DNA of 51,623 bases from an uncultured Collinsella sp. (GCA_902495545.1 CABUXM010000005.1:1-51623), one strand, 5' to 3'; counted from the first letter of the stretch, positions 41,655 through 50,626 are shown. Program-made: numbers and translations. Notes: generated from the letters alone by a model not told the origin.

Positions 41655-42212
41655 CTAGCTCATCATGGCATTCATCATCTCGTTGGTTGCGGAATCGTCG
41701 GCAGACCACTCGCCGTCGTCATTGCAGGAATACTTGAAGGTGACCTTGGTGTCCTTGGTCTTAGCAGCCTTGGTCACATCGACCATAACCTGACCGGCCA
41801 TCTTGTACAGCTCGTCATCGGAAGGCATCGAATCGAGCGCAGCGACCTTCTCCTGGTACTGGGTGGCAAAATCCTCAACGATCTGGTTCATGGACTTGCA
41901 GGTAATGGTGACCTCGGCAGTCGCGGTGCCCTTGTCCTCGTCGACCGTCACGTCGCCGATCTTGTAGTCAAAGCCCTCGAGATAGCTCTTGGCGTACTCC
42001 TTGAGATCGATGCCCAGCTGCTCGAACTCGTCGCCCGAAGCCTCTTCCAGGCCGGCGAGGAAGTCGTCGCCACCGTTCTTGACCTCGTCAAACTGCGTCG
42101 TAAGATCCTCGGTAATGAGCTCCTCAACCGAAGGACCTCCGCAGCCGGAAAGCACAACCACGCACGCGACCAGAACAGCCATCAGGGGCACAAGCAGCAG
42201 CTTCTTTTTCAT
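41655..42212 (-). CDS. small secreted lipoprotein
   Basis: The 185-residue protein has a basic MKKK start, a hydrophobic h-region and a lipobox LSGC with Cys24 as the lipidation site. The mature part is a mixed alpha/beta domain with an acidic helix (VEELITEDLTTQFDEVKNGG), TVDEDKGTATAEVTITCKS and a C-terminal TFKYSCNDDGEW. It resembles the lipoprotein domain annotated DUF5105 in Gram-positives, from memory and with low certainty. TGGGAGGAA precedes the ATG at 42212. It stands alone on the minus strand; function unknown. Confidence 0.8.
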   Translation of the reverse strand: MKKKLLLVPLMAVLVACVVVLSGCGGPSVEELITEDLTTQFDEVKNGGDDFLAGLEEASGDEFEQLGIDLKEYAKSYLEGFDYKIGDVTVDEDKGTATAEVTITCKSMNQIVEDFATQYQEKVAALDSMPSDDELYKMAGQVMVDVTKAAKTKDTKVTFKYSCNDDGEWSADDSATNEMMNAMMS

Positions 42213-42447
42213 GAGATTCCTCCCAACAAGCGGCACCGCGCTTCCCGACGCGGCGCACGTCGTAACAATAAGGCCATACTAGCCGCTAACGAACACCCCC
42301 GGCAAAGCAAAGGCGCAGACGGCTCGATTTAACGTCCGAACGGTTTACCGGTCCGCCCAACGCGCAATAAAACGTTCCGCCGCATTGTAATAAAAAAGGG
42401 TGGTCGAAAGATTCGACCACCCCAAAACACCCTTATGTTGCCGCAGC

Positions 42448-42984
42448 TTACTTGCGGACGACCTTAACGATGACATCGCCGGCGGCGACAGCGGAGTCAG
42501 CCTCGACGGCGAGCTCGACGTCGGCGAACTCGGCGGTGTTGGACACAGCCACGACGACGCAGTCCTTATAGCCGGCAGCGGCGATCTTGGCGCGGTCGAT
42601 CTTGAGCATGGGCTGGCCAGCCTTAACGACATCGTCAGCCTTGACGAAGCCCTCGAAGCCGTCGCCGTTCATGTTGACGGTATCGACGCCAACGTGCACC
42701 AAAACCTCGATGCCGCTATCGGACTGCAGGCCCACGGCGTGACCCATGGTGACGGTCACCTTGCCGTCGCAGGGAGCGTAGACCAGTTCGTCCTCGGGCC
42801 ACACGGCGCAGCCCTTGCCCAGCACCTCGCCGCTAAAGACGGGATCGGGCACGTCGGCCATCTTGACGACCTTGCCCTTGACGGGCGAGCACAGCACGTC
42901 GGCGCCGGCAGAAGTAGAGATGGAGGCAGGAGCAGCGGCAGCCGCGGGCTCAGCCTTCTTCTTGAACATGTCAAACAGACCCAT
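42448..42984 (-). CDS. crr: PTS EIIA component, glucose type
   Basis: The 178-residue protein is a free-standing EIIA(Glc)-type domain. A short Ala/Pro linker (residues 12-30) follows the amphipathic MGLFDMFKKK start. The active-site strand IEVLVHVGVDTVNM contains the phospho-accepting His and MGHAVGLQSDSG the second conserved His. It passes phosphate from HPr to one or more EIIB/C permeases and may regulate other proteins. AGAGGAGAAAA precedes the ATG at 42984. No permease is adjacent, so it may serve several PTS systems. Confidence 0.92.
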   Translation of the reverse strand: MGLFDMFKKKAEPAAAAAPASISTSAGADVLCSPVKGKVVKMADVPDPVFSGEVLGKGCAVWPEDELVYAPCDGKVTVTMGHAVGLQSDSGIEVLVHVGVDTVNMNGDGFEGFVKADDVVKAGQPMLKIDRAKIAAAGYKDCVVVAVSNTAEFADVELAVEADSAVAAGDVIVKVVRK

Positions 42985-43033
42985 ACGTTTTCTCCTCTTG
43001 ATTAAGCGCAACGTTATGCGCATGCCTATGGTG

Positions 43034-43062
43034 ATTATAGTGCCAAATGGTTCAAATGCTAA
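43034..43062 (-). promoter_or_regulatory. candidate promoter of the EIIA gene
   Basis: On the minus strand TTAGCA (43062-43057) and a perfect TATAAT (43039-43034) are separated by 17 bp and lie 50 bp upstream of the ATG. Confidence 0.6.
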
Positions 43063-43124
43063 GGTGGGGACTCGAATCGCGAGCCCATCCCAACGCTTTT
43101 CCCCGGTGGCACTCATATTGTCGA

Positions 43125-43970
43125 TTAATCCTCGATAAGCCCCAGATGCACAAAGGCGTTCCAGATGCCGTCATCATCGACGTCGGTGGTCACGTAATCG
43201 GCCGCCGCCTTGCACTCGTCACCGCCCGATCCCATGGCCACGCTCGTCGCGCACGCTTCAAACATGGGGATATCGATCTTGGCGTCACCGAAGGCCACGG
43301 TATCGGCACGGTCGGCGCCCAGGTGCTCGAGCAGCGTGTTGACGGCGTGCGCCTTGGTGATGCCGCGCACACCCATGTCACCAAAGAGCGCCGTCTCGCC
43401 CGCACCGCCCCAGGTGTGACACTCAAGATCGGGGAACTCCTCGATGCTATCCAGATGGTCCTGATAGCTCGACAGGATAAAGCTCACCTTATTGAGGTCA
43501 TCGCGGTAGAGCGGCGCGCCGTAGACCATCCCGTGCATGACGTCGTCGGTCTCGAGCTCGTCGGCGCCCTCCACGCCCTTGCGACCGGCATAGGTCCTCA
43601 GCACCGGACGCGCGGCCTCGCGGAAGTTCTCACTTGCAAACAAGCCATTGTTGCTCTCGAGATAAAACTCGAGGCCACGGCCGTGCAGCCAGTCGACGAT
43701 ATGGCGGCACTGGTCAGCCGTAATGAGCTGGTGCATCACCACCTCGCCGTCGCTCTCCACGTAGCTGCCGTTGCCGCCGATCATGCCGTCGAAACCGATG
43801 TTGGTGATCTCGGGCGGGTTTTCGGCCTTGCTGCGGCCGGTGCACATGTACACGCGGTGTCCGTTTGCGCGCGCGGCACGGATAGCAGCCACGGCGCTTT
43901 GGGGCACCTCGTTGCTGTAATTGGTGATGGTGCCATCAACATCAAGAAAGATGACCTTGGCGGCGGACAT
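43125..43970 (-). CDS. Cof-type HAD phosphatase
   Basis: The 281-residue protein has HAD motif I FLDVDGTITNY (residues 8-18) and motif II CTGRS near residue 43. A large type IIB cap lies in the middle and the C-terminal motif IV FGDAKIDIPMFEAC is near 237. Cof-like HADs dephosphorylate sugar phosphates or cofactors; the substrate cannot be read. GGGAGTT precedes the ATG at 43970. It lies between the EIIA gene and the GH1 gene on the same strand but separated by repeats, so co-transcription is doubtful. A role in sugar-phosphate turnover is inference from context. Confidence 0.92.
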   Translation of the reverse strand: MSAAKVIFLDVDGTITNYSNEVPQSAVAAIRAARANGHRVYMCTGRSKAENPPEITNIGFDGMIGGNGSYVESDGEVVMHQLITADQCRHIVDWLHGRGLEFYLESNNGLFASENFREAARPVLRTYAGRKGVEGADELETDDVMHGMVYGAPLYRDDLNKVSFILSSYQDHLDSIEEFPDLECHTWGGAGETALFGDMGVRGITKAHAVNTLLEHLGADRADTVAFGDAKIDIPMFEACATSVAMGSGGDECKAAADYVTTDVDDDGIWNAFVHLGLIED

Positions 43971-44056
43971 GGCAACTCCCTTCGAGAAAAAACTTCTTAC
44001 ATGGAAACAGGACGCGACAGCAGTGATAAACCCTCAGGTTGAGCCCACGTCAGCGA

Positions 44057-44156
44057 GCCGGCTCCAAGTGCCCCAGGTCGCCGCGAAAGAGGAGCGACGC
44101 GTACTTCTGTACGCAAGCGACGGTTTGAGCGGCGAGATGGGGTGCTTGGGGCCGGC
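44057..44156. repeat. 100-bp palindrome next to the GH1 gene
   Basis: GCCGGCTCCAAGTGCCCC at 44057-44074 pairs with GGGGTGCTTGGGGCCGGC at 44139-44156 with three mismatches. The middle closes as GTAC-TTCT-GTAC near 44101-44112. As at 41512-41610, it abuts GCAGCGTCG and a GGTA-loop hairpin. Confidence 0.75.
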
Positions 44157-44197
44157 GCAGCGTCGGCAGGTCCGGCGTTCGGTAGAACGCCGGAACC
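44157..44197. repeat. GCAGCGTCG motif plus GGTA-loop hairpin, family F, copy 2
   Basis: GCAGCGTCGGCA is followed by GGTCCGGCGTTC, loop GGTA and GAACGCCGGAACC (44169-44197). It ends 3 bp before the stop codon of the leftward GH1 gene. Core and loop match copy 1 while the outer stem differs in a compensated way. Confidence 0.8.
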
Positions 44198-44200
44198 TAA

Positions 44201-45640
44201 TTACTCCAGGCCCTCGGCACCGTTGGACTTGATGATCTTCTGGTAGGCGTAGAAGCTGTCCTTGCGGCGTCGCTCGTAGGTACCGGTGCCGTCGTCGTAC
44301 TTATCGACGTGGATGAAGCCATAGCGCTTGCGCATCTCGCCGGTGCCGGCGGACACCAGGTCGATGGGACCCCACCAGGTGTAGGCGATCAGGTCGACGC
44401 CGTCGGCAATGGCCTCGCCCATGGCCTTGATGTGGCTCTGCAAGTAGGCGATACGATACGGGTCGTGGATGGAACCGTCCTCCTCGACCTCATCGTAGGC
44501 GCCCATGCCGTTCTCGACCACCATCAGCGGAATCTCGTAGCGGGCGTAAATCTCGTTGAGGGCGATGCGCAGGCCCAGCGGATCGATCTGCCAGCCCCAA
44601 TCGGTGGACTCCAGATAGGGGTTCTTGCCGCCAAAGGTCATGTTGCCCTCGGTCATCTCGTGATCCTTGTGGGTGCCCACAGTGCCGGACATGTAGTAGC
44701 TAAAGGTGTAGAAATCGACCTTGCCGTCGGCGATATCCTGCAGGTCGCCGTCCTCCATCACAAGCTCGACATCGTTCTCGGACCAGAAGCGCTTGGCATA
44801 GAACGGATACTTGCCGCGCACCTGCACGTCGGAGCAGTACCAGTTCATGGTATTCATCTCCTGCTGCGTGGCGAACACGTCGGCCGGATCGCACGTGGCG
44901 GCATAGGAGAGGATGAAGCAGTCCATGTTGCCCATCTTAAACTGCGGGTAATGCTCGTGGGCATAACGCACGACGCGGCCGCTGGCGACAAACTGGTGAT
45001 GCAGCGCCTGCATACGAGCCTGCGGCGTAGTATGGACCGCCGAAGCCGGGCCCTCAAAGCCCTGAATCATGCTGGTCTCAAAGAGGTTGCCCATGTCCTG
45101 AGTGCCGCAGTTGATCTCGTTGAAGGTGAGCCAGAACTTGACCTTGTCCTGATAGCGGTCGAAGACGGTCTGGCAGTACTTCTCAAAGAAGCCGATGAGC
45201 TCGCGGCTCGCCCAGCCGTTGTATTTCTCGACCAGGTGATAGGGCATCTCGTAGTGCGACAGGGTCACGAGCGGCTCGATATTGTGAGCGCGCAGGCAGT
45301 CGAAGACGCGGTCGTAGAAGGCGAGGCCGGCCTCGTTGGGCTCGGCGTCGTCGCCGTTGGGGAAGATGCGGCTCCAAGAGATGGACATGCGGAACATGGT
45401 AAAGCCCATCTCGGCGAACAGCGCGATATCCTCCTCGTAGTGATGGTAAAAGTCGATACCGTCATGGTTGGGGTAGAAGCGGTTGGGGTCGATGTCGATC
45501 GTAATCTGGCGCGGCTCCTTGTAGCTGCCGCCCAAGAAATGGTCGTCGACGGAAGGACCGCGGCCGTCCACGTTCCAAGCGCCCTCAAACTGATTGGCGG
45601 CCGTGGCGCCGCCCCAATAGAAACCCTCGGGGAATCCCAT
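44201..45640 (-). CDS. glycoside hydrolase family 1, 6-phospho-beta-glucosidase-like
   Basis: The 479-residue protein opens with the GH1 signature FYWGGATAANQFEGAWN. It has the acid/base Glu in LTFNEINC (about residue 172) and the nucleophile Glu in VVENGMG (about residue 376). Length and sequence fit the 6-phospho-beta-glucosidases (BglA/AscB type, about 477 residues), which cleave PTS-imported beta-glucosides; the substrate is not certain. ATG at 45640 is chosen because GAGGAGG precedes it. An AraC regulator ends 171 bp upstream on the same strand and is the likely controller. No PTS permease is adjacent. Confidence 0.92.
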   Translation of the reverse strand: MGFPEGFYWGGATAANQFEGAWNVDGRGPSVDDHFLGGSYKEPRQITIDIDPNRFYPNHDGIDFYHHYEEDIALFAEMGFTMFRMSISWSRIFPNGDDAEPNEAGLAFYDRVFDCLRAHNIEPLVTLSHYEMPYHLVEKYNGWASRELIGFFEKYCQTVFDRYQDKVKFWLTFNEINCGTQDMGNLFETSMIQGFEGPASAVHTTPQARMQALHHQFVASGRVVRYAHEHYPQFKMGNMDCFILSYAATCDPADVFATQQEMNTMNWYCSDVQVRGKYPFYAKRFWSENDVELVMEDGDLQDIADGKVDFYTFSYYMSGTVGTHKDHEMTEGNMTFGGKNPYLESTDWGWQIDPLGLRIALNEIYARYEIPLMVVENGMGAYDEVEEDGSIHDPYRIAYLQSHIKAMGEAIADGVDLIAYTWWGPIDLVSAGTGEMRKRYGFIHVDKYDDGTGTYERRRKDSFYAYQKIIKSNGAEGLE

Positions 45641-45744
45641 AAGTGCCTCCTCGCTCATGCGTGTTGCTGATGAAACGAGTATGCCGCCGAGTCGCTCCAG
45701 GCCAGGGCGAAGGCGCCGATTTGGACACTTCTTTTCGCAGACGC

Positions 45745-45766
45745 GCGCTGCAGCAGCGCTGCAGCT
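45745..45766 (-). promoter_or_regulatory. tandem GCGCTGCAGC repeat upstream of the GH1 gene
   Basis: GCGCTGCAGCA (45745-45755) is followed directly by GCGCTGCAGCT (45756-45766), two copies 11 bp apart, about one helical turn. It lies 105-126 bp upstream of the GH1 start. Direct repeats in phase are common for AraC-family operators; assignment is inference. Confidence 0.35.
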
Positions 45767-45810
45767 GAAACTTTTTGACACCGAAGGAGCGAAGACGATC
45801 CGCCCCGCGC

Positions 45811-46803
45811 TTACCGGCGGTATGCCGCGGGGGTGCAGCCATACTTGTCGTGAAACTTACGGTAGAAGAAGCTCATGTTTTCATAGCCCACCGCATGCGC
45901 AGCCGCCCCGGCCGTGGCGCCACCGCGCAGAAGCTCGGCCGCACGCACCAGGCGTCGCTCCTGCACAAGCTGCCTAAAGGTCTTGCCCACATGCCGCTTG
46001 AGGAGCGCCGTCGCATAATTAGGGCTCAAGCCAAACTCCGCCGCCATCCCCTCGAGGGAGCACGCGGCGAATTCGCGATCGATATAGCCGAGCATTCCCG
46101 TCACCAGGGCAGTGGGCCCCGCCGCGCCGTCCGCCACGCCGCGCACCAGCTCGCGCTCGTAGCAATCCATGAGCTCGGCCAAAAACAGCTGAAACAAACG
46201 CAGGACGATCTCGGAACCGTTGGGGCTCGGGTCGTACAGCTCACAGAGCATCTCCTGCATGTAGCGCCGAATCCGACGGCTCTCGCCGCAGTAAAAACGG
46301 ACATGGCCCCGATGGTCCGTCTCACTGTTGAGCGCGTTGAACAAAAACCGCGAGACCGCGCTCTCGCGCGAGAGGCTCGACTCGAGGCTCCGGCGCAAAA
46401 AAGAGCGTGAAACGGTCATGCTTAGCATGATGTCGTCCTCACCAAGCGCCGCCACGGCATGCGGGCAGAGGGCGTCGAGCAAAAGCACCTCGTTGCGACC
46501 CAGCTCGAGCCTCTCCCCCGCCACCGTCTGCGGGCAGCGCCCGCGATACACATAGCTCATCTCCACGTAATCATGCACGTGCTCGGGAACTGCATTAAAG
46601 CGCGAGTTTTTCCTTATCGTCAGGCCACGCGGCATGCCGGGCTGGGCATAGGCAAACCCTGGCTGCCCAATCTTGCGCACTGGGCATCCGTCGATTTCGA
46701 CATGCTCGGTCATAATCGACCAATCAAATGCCATGCCGTCTTTATAAGCGATCTCACTGGCGCTCAGTTCGCTGAGCCTACGCTCGAGCTCGTCGATCTC
46801 CAT
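45811..46803 (-). CDS. AraC-family transcriptional regulator
   Basis: The 330-residue protein has an N-terminal cupin-like sensing domain (about residues 60-125, with NAVPEHVHDYVEMSYVYRG and HPAV-like turns). The C-terminal pair of HTH motifs is AraC type (about 230-328, ending FYRKFHDKYGCTPAAYRR). Sugar-responsive activators have this layout. It lies between the leftward GH1 gene downstream and the divergent GH106-like gene, whose start is 114 bp away, so both are likely targets. No strong ribosome site precedes the chosen ATG, so the start may be slightly different. Confidence 0.92.
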   Translation of the reverse strand: MEIDELERRLSELSASEIAYKDGMAFDWSIMTEHVEIDGCPVRKIGQPGFAYAQPGMPRGLTIRKNSRFNAVPEHVHDYVEMSYVYRGRCPQTVAGERLELGRNEVLLLDALCPHAVAALGEDDIMLSMTVSRSFLRRSLESSLSRESAVSRFLFNALNSETDHRGHVRFYCGESRRIRRYMQEMLCELYDPSPNGSEIVLRLFQLFLAELMDCYERELVRGVADGAAGPTALVTGMLGYIDREFAACSLEGMAAEFGLSPNYATALLKRHVGKTFRQLVQERRLVRAAELLRGGATAGAAAHAVGYENMSFFYRKFHDKYGCTPAAYRR

Positions 46804-46917
46804 GGCTTGCCAATCGTTGATTTGGTCATAGTTCGTCGTGATTCAGATATTAGCAGAACGCGCCGACGCGTCCATAATCTGTGCTATGCAGCAGATCGAT
46901 CGAGCCAAGGAGGATCC

Positions 46918-49509
46918 ATGACCGCGTACTATCAGCAGGTGCTCGAGGGCACATACGACAACCACGTGCTTCCGTTTTTGTGGATGAAGGGCGAGAGCCA
47001 TAAGACCATTGCCGAGTATCTGGGAAAGATCGCCGGCGCCGACATCCACGAGGTCTGTCTCGAAAGCCGCCCACACCCCGATTTTTGCGGCGAGGGCTGG
47101 TGGCGCGAATTGCGCTTTGTCATTGACGAGTGCAGGCAGCTGGGCCTTAAGCTCTGGATCTTGGACGACGTGCACTTCCCCACGGGCTTTGCCAACGGCG
47201 CCGTCAAGGAGGCCGTGCCCGAGCTCCGCAAGATCGTGCTCACGCACCGCACGTTCGACATCGTGGGCCCCACGTCCGCCGCGAGCATCGCGCTCGCCAA
47301 CATGCTCGACAAAACGGAGCGCTTCTACGGCGTGACATTTATGCAGGACGGCAGCCCCGTCGACGTCGCTTACCGAGTAATCGACGATGCAGACGGCAAC
47401 CCCAGCCGCCTGGTCTTCGATGCGCCTGCGGGCCTCACGCAGGCATGCGTGATGTTCACGAGCGGCAAGACCTCCTACAACGAGGACTACATCAATATGG
47501 TCGACCGCGCCTCGGTGGCGCAGCTCATCGATGCTGTCTACGAGCCGCATTTTGAGCATCTGGGCGATGAGTTTGGCAAGACGATCCTGGGCTTTTTCTC
47601 CGATGAGCCCGGATTTGCCAACGAGAAGGGCACCACGGGCCCCGATGGCATCTCGGACACGCTCATCGGCAAGGCCACCGCGCCCCTACCCTGGTCGGCC
47701 GAGCTTGAGCGTCGCCTACGCGCGGCACTGGGCGAGCGCTACCTGGCCGAGCTCCCGCACCTGTGGGACCGCGAGCCGGCCGGCGCGCACGTACGCCACG
47801 TCTATATGGACATCGCGAGCACCCTCTATAAGGAGTGCTTCTGCGACCAGCTCGGCGACTGGTGCCGCGCGCACGGCGTGCAATACATCGGCCACGTTAT
47901 CGAGGATAAGGACTGCCACGCGCGCCTGGGCGTGGGCGCCGGGCACTACTTCCGCGCCGTGGACGGTCAGGACATGGCGGGCGTCGACATCGTGATCAAC
48001 CAGCTGGTACCCGGCATGGACCGCGGCCTTCACAGCTACGGACGCGGCGTGTGGGACCTCGAGTTCTATAACTACGTGCTGCCCAAGCTGGGCTCCTCGG
48101 CAGCACACCTCGACCCCAAAAAGCAGGGGCGCTGCATGGCCGAGGTCTTTGGCGCATTTGGATGGCACGAAGGCCTACGCGAGATGAAGTGGATCGCCGA
48201 TCATTTTTTGGTGCGCGGCGTCAATTGGTTCGTGCCGCATGCCTTTAGCATGGCCGCCTTCCCCGACTGGGACTGCCCGCCGCATTTCTATGCGCATGGC
48301 CAAAACCCCCAGTTTGCACACTTTGGGCAGCTCATGAGCTACATGAACCGTACGGCAAGCCTGCTGAGCGGCGGGTGCGCAACGACCCCGGTGGCGCTTC
48401 TCTACCATGCGGACGCCGAGTGGGCAGGCGAGGCGAACTTTATGCAGCATGCCGCCTCCGAGCTTATGCGCGCGCAGGTCGACTTTGACATTGTGCCGGC
48501 AGAGGCATTTGAAGACGCAGGGCGCTATGCCGTTGAAATTGCCGCAGACGGTAGCGGCTTTAGCGTGAACGGCCAGGCATACCGCTGCCTGGTGATGCCC
48601 GGAGCCGAGTTTGTCGGCGGAGCCGTGCTCGACTTTGCCGCGCGCGCCGCAGCCGCAGGTGTTGCCGTGTACGCGCTGGATGAGTTGCCGAACAAGCGCT
48701 ACGACGGTGACACTGCAGGCCGCGAGGGCTTTGCCTCCCTGGATGCAACCGCGCTCGCCGGCATCAAACTCCTGGCGACCACCGAGCTCGCAGGAACACT
48801 TGCCAATACCGGCATGCAGACCGTGGTTTGCGCCGAGCCCCAGCCCTGGCTGCGCGCACTGCGCTACGAGCGGGCGGGCGAGAGCTATCTGATGCTCGTC
48901 AACGAGCATCCCAAGCAGGGCATCTCCACTCAGGTTGCGCTTGCCGACGGCACGCCCGTCGCAGGCGCGCGCCTCGATCTGCTCAACGGCACCGAGCCCG
49001 CCGCCTTTGACGGCACGCTCGAGCTGGCTCCCTACGAGAGCTGCATCGTGGTCCTTGGGGCTACAGGTTCCGTTGCTGTGGCAACCGCCGAAGACGAAGC
49101 CACATGCGTCGACGGGCCCTGGGCGGTTGCCTTCTCTGCCCCTGGCACCGATGCCTTTGGCGAGCCTGTTGAGCTTGCAGACCTGCACGACCTTTCCTCG
49201 GCCGAGTTCCCCGGCAAGGCCGGCGCATTCCGCTACCGGGCCTCCTTTGTCCTGGGCGAAGCGGCCACCCGCACCGTCATCGACCTTGGCGAGGTCTTTG
49301 AGACCGCAACCGTCACCCTCGACGGCAAATCCCTCGGCACGCGCATCTGTCCGCCTTACCGCTTTGAGGCCGGCGCGCTTTTGGCCGGTGAGCACGCGCT
49401 TGCGATCGATATCATCAACACCCTCGACCATGCCGTCCCCGACGTGTTCGGCATGACCGAGCCCTCCGAGCCCAGCGGCCTCTTGGGCCCCGTACGCGTG
49501 CTCGGGTAA
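46918..49509 (+). CDS. GH106-like glycoside hydrolase with C-terminal jelly-roll domain
   Basis: The 863-residue protein begins VLPFLWMKGESHKTIAEYLGKI...VCLESRPHPDFCGEGWWRELRFVIDEC, the entry typical of alpha-L-rhamnosidase-like (GH106-related) proteins. It continues as a TIM-barrel core (to about residue 470), a Rossmann-like part (480-650) and beta domains, the last a GH2-type jelly roll (about 740-860) with GEVFETATVTLDGKSLGTRICPPYRFEAG. There is no signal peptide, so it acts in the cytoplasm on imported oligosaccharides. AAGGAGG precedes the ATG. It is divergent from the AraC regulator. Substrate unknown; rhamnose- or uronic-acid-containing glycosides are candidates. Confidence 0.75.
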   Translation: MTAYYQQVLEGTYDNHVLPFLWMKGESHKTIAEYLGKIAGADIHEVCLESRPHPDFCGEGWWRELRFVIDECRQLGLKLWILDDVHFPTGFANGAVKEAVPELRKIVLTHRTFDIVGPTSAASIALANMLDKTERFYGVTFMQDGSPVDVAYRVIDDADGNPSRLVFDAPAGLTQACVMFTSGKTSYNEDYINMVDRASVAQLIDAVYEPHFEHLGDEFGKTILGFFSDEPGFANEKGTTGPDGISDTLIGKATAPLPWSAELERRLRAALGERYLAELPHLWDREPAGAHVRHVYMDIASTLYKECFCDQLGDWCRAHGVQYIGHVIEDKDCHARLGVGAGHYFRAVDGQDMAGVDIVINQLVPGMDRGLHSYGRGVWDLEFYNYVLPKLGSSAAHLDPKKQGRCMAEVFGAFGWHEGLREMKWIADHFLVRGVNWFVPHAFSMAAFPDWDCPPHFYAHGQNPQFAHFGQLMSYMNRTASLLSGGCATTPVALLYHADAEWAGEANFMQHAASELMRAQVDFDIVPAEAFEDAGRYAVEIAADGSGFSVNGQAYRCLVMPGAEFVGGAVLDFAARAAAAGVAVYALDELPNKRYDGDTAGREGFASLDATALAGIKLLATTELAGTLANTGMQTVVCAEPQPWLRALRYERAGESYLMLVNEHPKQGISTQVALADGTPVAGARLDLLNGTEPAAFDGTLELAPYESCIVVLGATGSVAVATAEDEATCVDGPWAVAFSAPGTDAFGEPVELADLHDLSSAEFPGKAGAFRYRASFVLGEAATRTVIDLGEVFETATVTLDGKSLGTRICPPYRFEAGALLAGEHALAIDIINTLDHAVPDVFGMTEPSEPSGLLGPVRVLG

Positions 49510-49551
49510 CGCCCCGGGCGCAAACGGTCCAACAAGGACAGCGCCCCTATG

Positions 49552-49600
49552 TTGAGCCCGCACAGCGTCGAGCGGTCCGTCGTTCATAGACCGGCGGACC
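49552..49600. repeat. AGCGTCG-associated hairpin, family F, copy 3 (diverged)
   Basis: GTTGAGCCCGCACAGCGTCG is followed by GGTCCGTCG (49574-49582), an ATAGA-type loop and CGGCGGACC (49592-49600). It resembles copies 1 and 2 in prefix and order but lies after the rightward GH106-like gene, so its orientation to the gene differs. A small GGGCGC...GCGCCC stem (49516-49546) precedes it. Confidence 0.55.
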
Positions 49601-49675
49601 AAAACTCCCAGCCAAGCCGAACGTTTTATTTATCGCTATGATTGGTTTATCGCGGCGCAAACGCATAGGAGCCAT

Positions 49676-50530
49676 ATGGATATCAGGCGAAAGATCACGC
49701 AGGGCAAAAGCCTCACCCCCACCGAGCAACAACTTGGGCGAACGGCCCTCGCCATGGGCGAGGATGTGCGCGGGCTTTCCATTAAGGAATTTGCCGCGTG
49801 CGCCAACGTTTCGGTCGCGAGCGTGCACCGCTTTTGCAAAAAGCTCGGCCTCGAGGGATTCAAAGACCTCAAGGTCGAGCTCATCCGCCAGGCGACCGAG
49901 GCGGGCAACCGGCGCGACGTGGACATCAACTTTCCCTTCGATGCCACCTCCACCCCTGCGCAGGTGATGGAGCGCATGGAGGGGCTCTACCAGACCACCT
50001 TGGCCGAAACGCAGGAGCTGCTCGACCCCGCACAGCTCGACCACGCCGCCAAGCTCATCATGCGCGCCGGCACCGTGGACATCTACACGGGCTCGCATAA
50101 CCTGTATCCAGCGGGAATGTTCCGCGATCGCCTGCTTTCCGCCGGCAAAAGCGCGACGTGCCACGACAGCGTCGAGGCGCAGGTGCGCACGGCGCTCGCC
50201 TCGGGTCCCGACCATGTGGCAATCGTCATCTCCTACAGCGGCCTTGCCCCCAACCTCAAGGAGATCTTGCCAATCCTCAGCAGTCGACATGTCCCGGTCA
50301 TCGTCATCGGCACGCCGTACTGTGCCCGCATTCACCCCGGCTTTGCCGCCTATCTCACGGTAAGCGACCACGAGAGCATGACGCACCGCATCACGCAGTT
50401 CGCCAGCCATATCGCCGTGCAATACGTACTCGATTCGCTCTATAGCAGCTACTTTGCCAAAGATTACGCCCGCTGCTCCGAGTTCCTAGAGCGCTCGTTC
50501 CCCTACACCCGCCTGCCCGGACTCAAGTAG
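49676..50530 (+). CDS. RpiR/MurR-family transcriptional regulator
   Basis: The 284-residue protein has an N-terminal HTH_6 domain (residues 1-77, with LSIKEFAACANVSVASVHRFCKKLGLEGFKDLKVEL) and a C-terminal SIS sugar-phosphate-binding domain (about 110-250, with DIYTGSHNLYPAGMFRDRL and VAIVISYSGLAPNLKEIL). Such regulators respond to sugar phosphates. AGGAG lies before the ATG. It follows the GH106-like gene on the same strand but is separated by 166 bp with a hairpin. A role in the adjacent carbohydrate genes is inference. Confidence 0.93.
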   Translation: MDIRRKITQGKSLTPTEQQLGRTALAMGEDVRGLSIKEFAACANVSVASVHRFCKKLGLEGFKDLKVELIRQATEAGNRRDVDINFPFDATSTPAQVMERMEGLYQTTLAETQELLDPAQLDHAAKLIMRAGTVDIYTGSHNLYPAGMFRDRLLSAGKSATCHDSVEAQVRTALASGPDHVAIVISYSGLAPNLKEILPILSSRHVPVIVIGTPYCARIHPGFAAYLTVSDHESMTHRITQFASHIAVQYVLDSLYSSYFAKDYARCSEFLERSFPYTRLPGLK

Positions 50531-50533
50531 CGG

Positions 50534-50557
50534 CGAGCGTGGATTTTTGGACACTCA
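50534..50557. repeat. 24-bp direct repeat, family G, copy 1
   Basis: CGAGCGTGGATTTTTGGACA followed by CTCA recurs at 51401-51424 with two changes, one in each half, and lies on the other side of the HTH-desulfoferrodoxin gene. Confidence 0.65.
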
Positions 50558-50563
50558 GATAAC

Positions 50564-50626
50564 GAGCGTGGATAATCTCCCACTTTGGCCCGCACACAGG
50601 CCAAAACCGGGAGATTATCCACGCTC
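50564..50626. repeat. interspersed hairpin, family C, copy 2
   Basis: GAGCGTGGATAATCTCCC at 50564-50581 pairs with GGGAGATTATCCACGCTC at 50609-50626, perfect over 18 bp, and the stem continues imperfectly to TTTGGCC/GGCCAAA. The same core forms the hairpin at 14188-14251. It lies 47 bp beyond the end of the leftward gene at 50673. Confidence 0.85.

Noticed and set aside
43047..43085. tRNA-like 3' half (GATTCGAGTCCCC on the minus strand)
   Set aside because: The T-arm-like stretch has the wrong loop and there is no anticodon or D arm around it; the segment is better read as a small hairpin upstream of the EIIA promoter.
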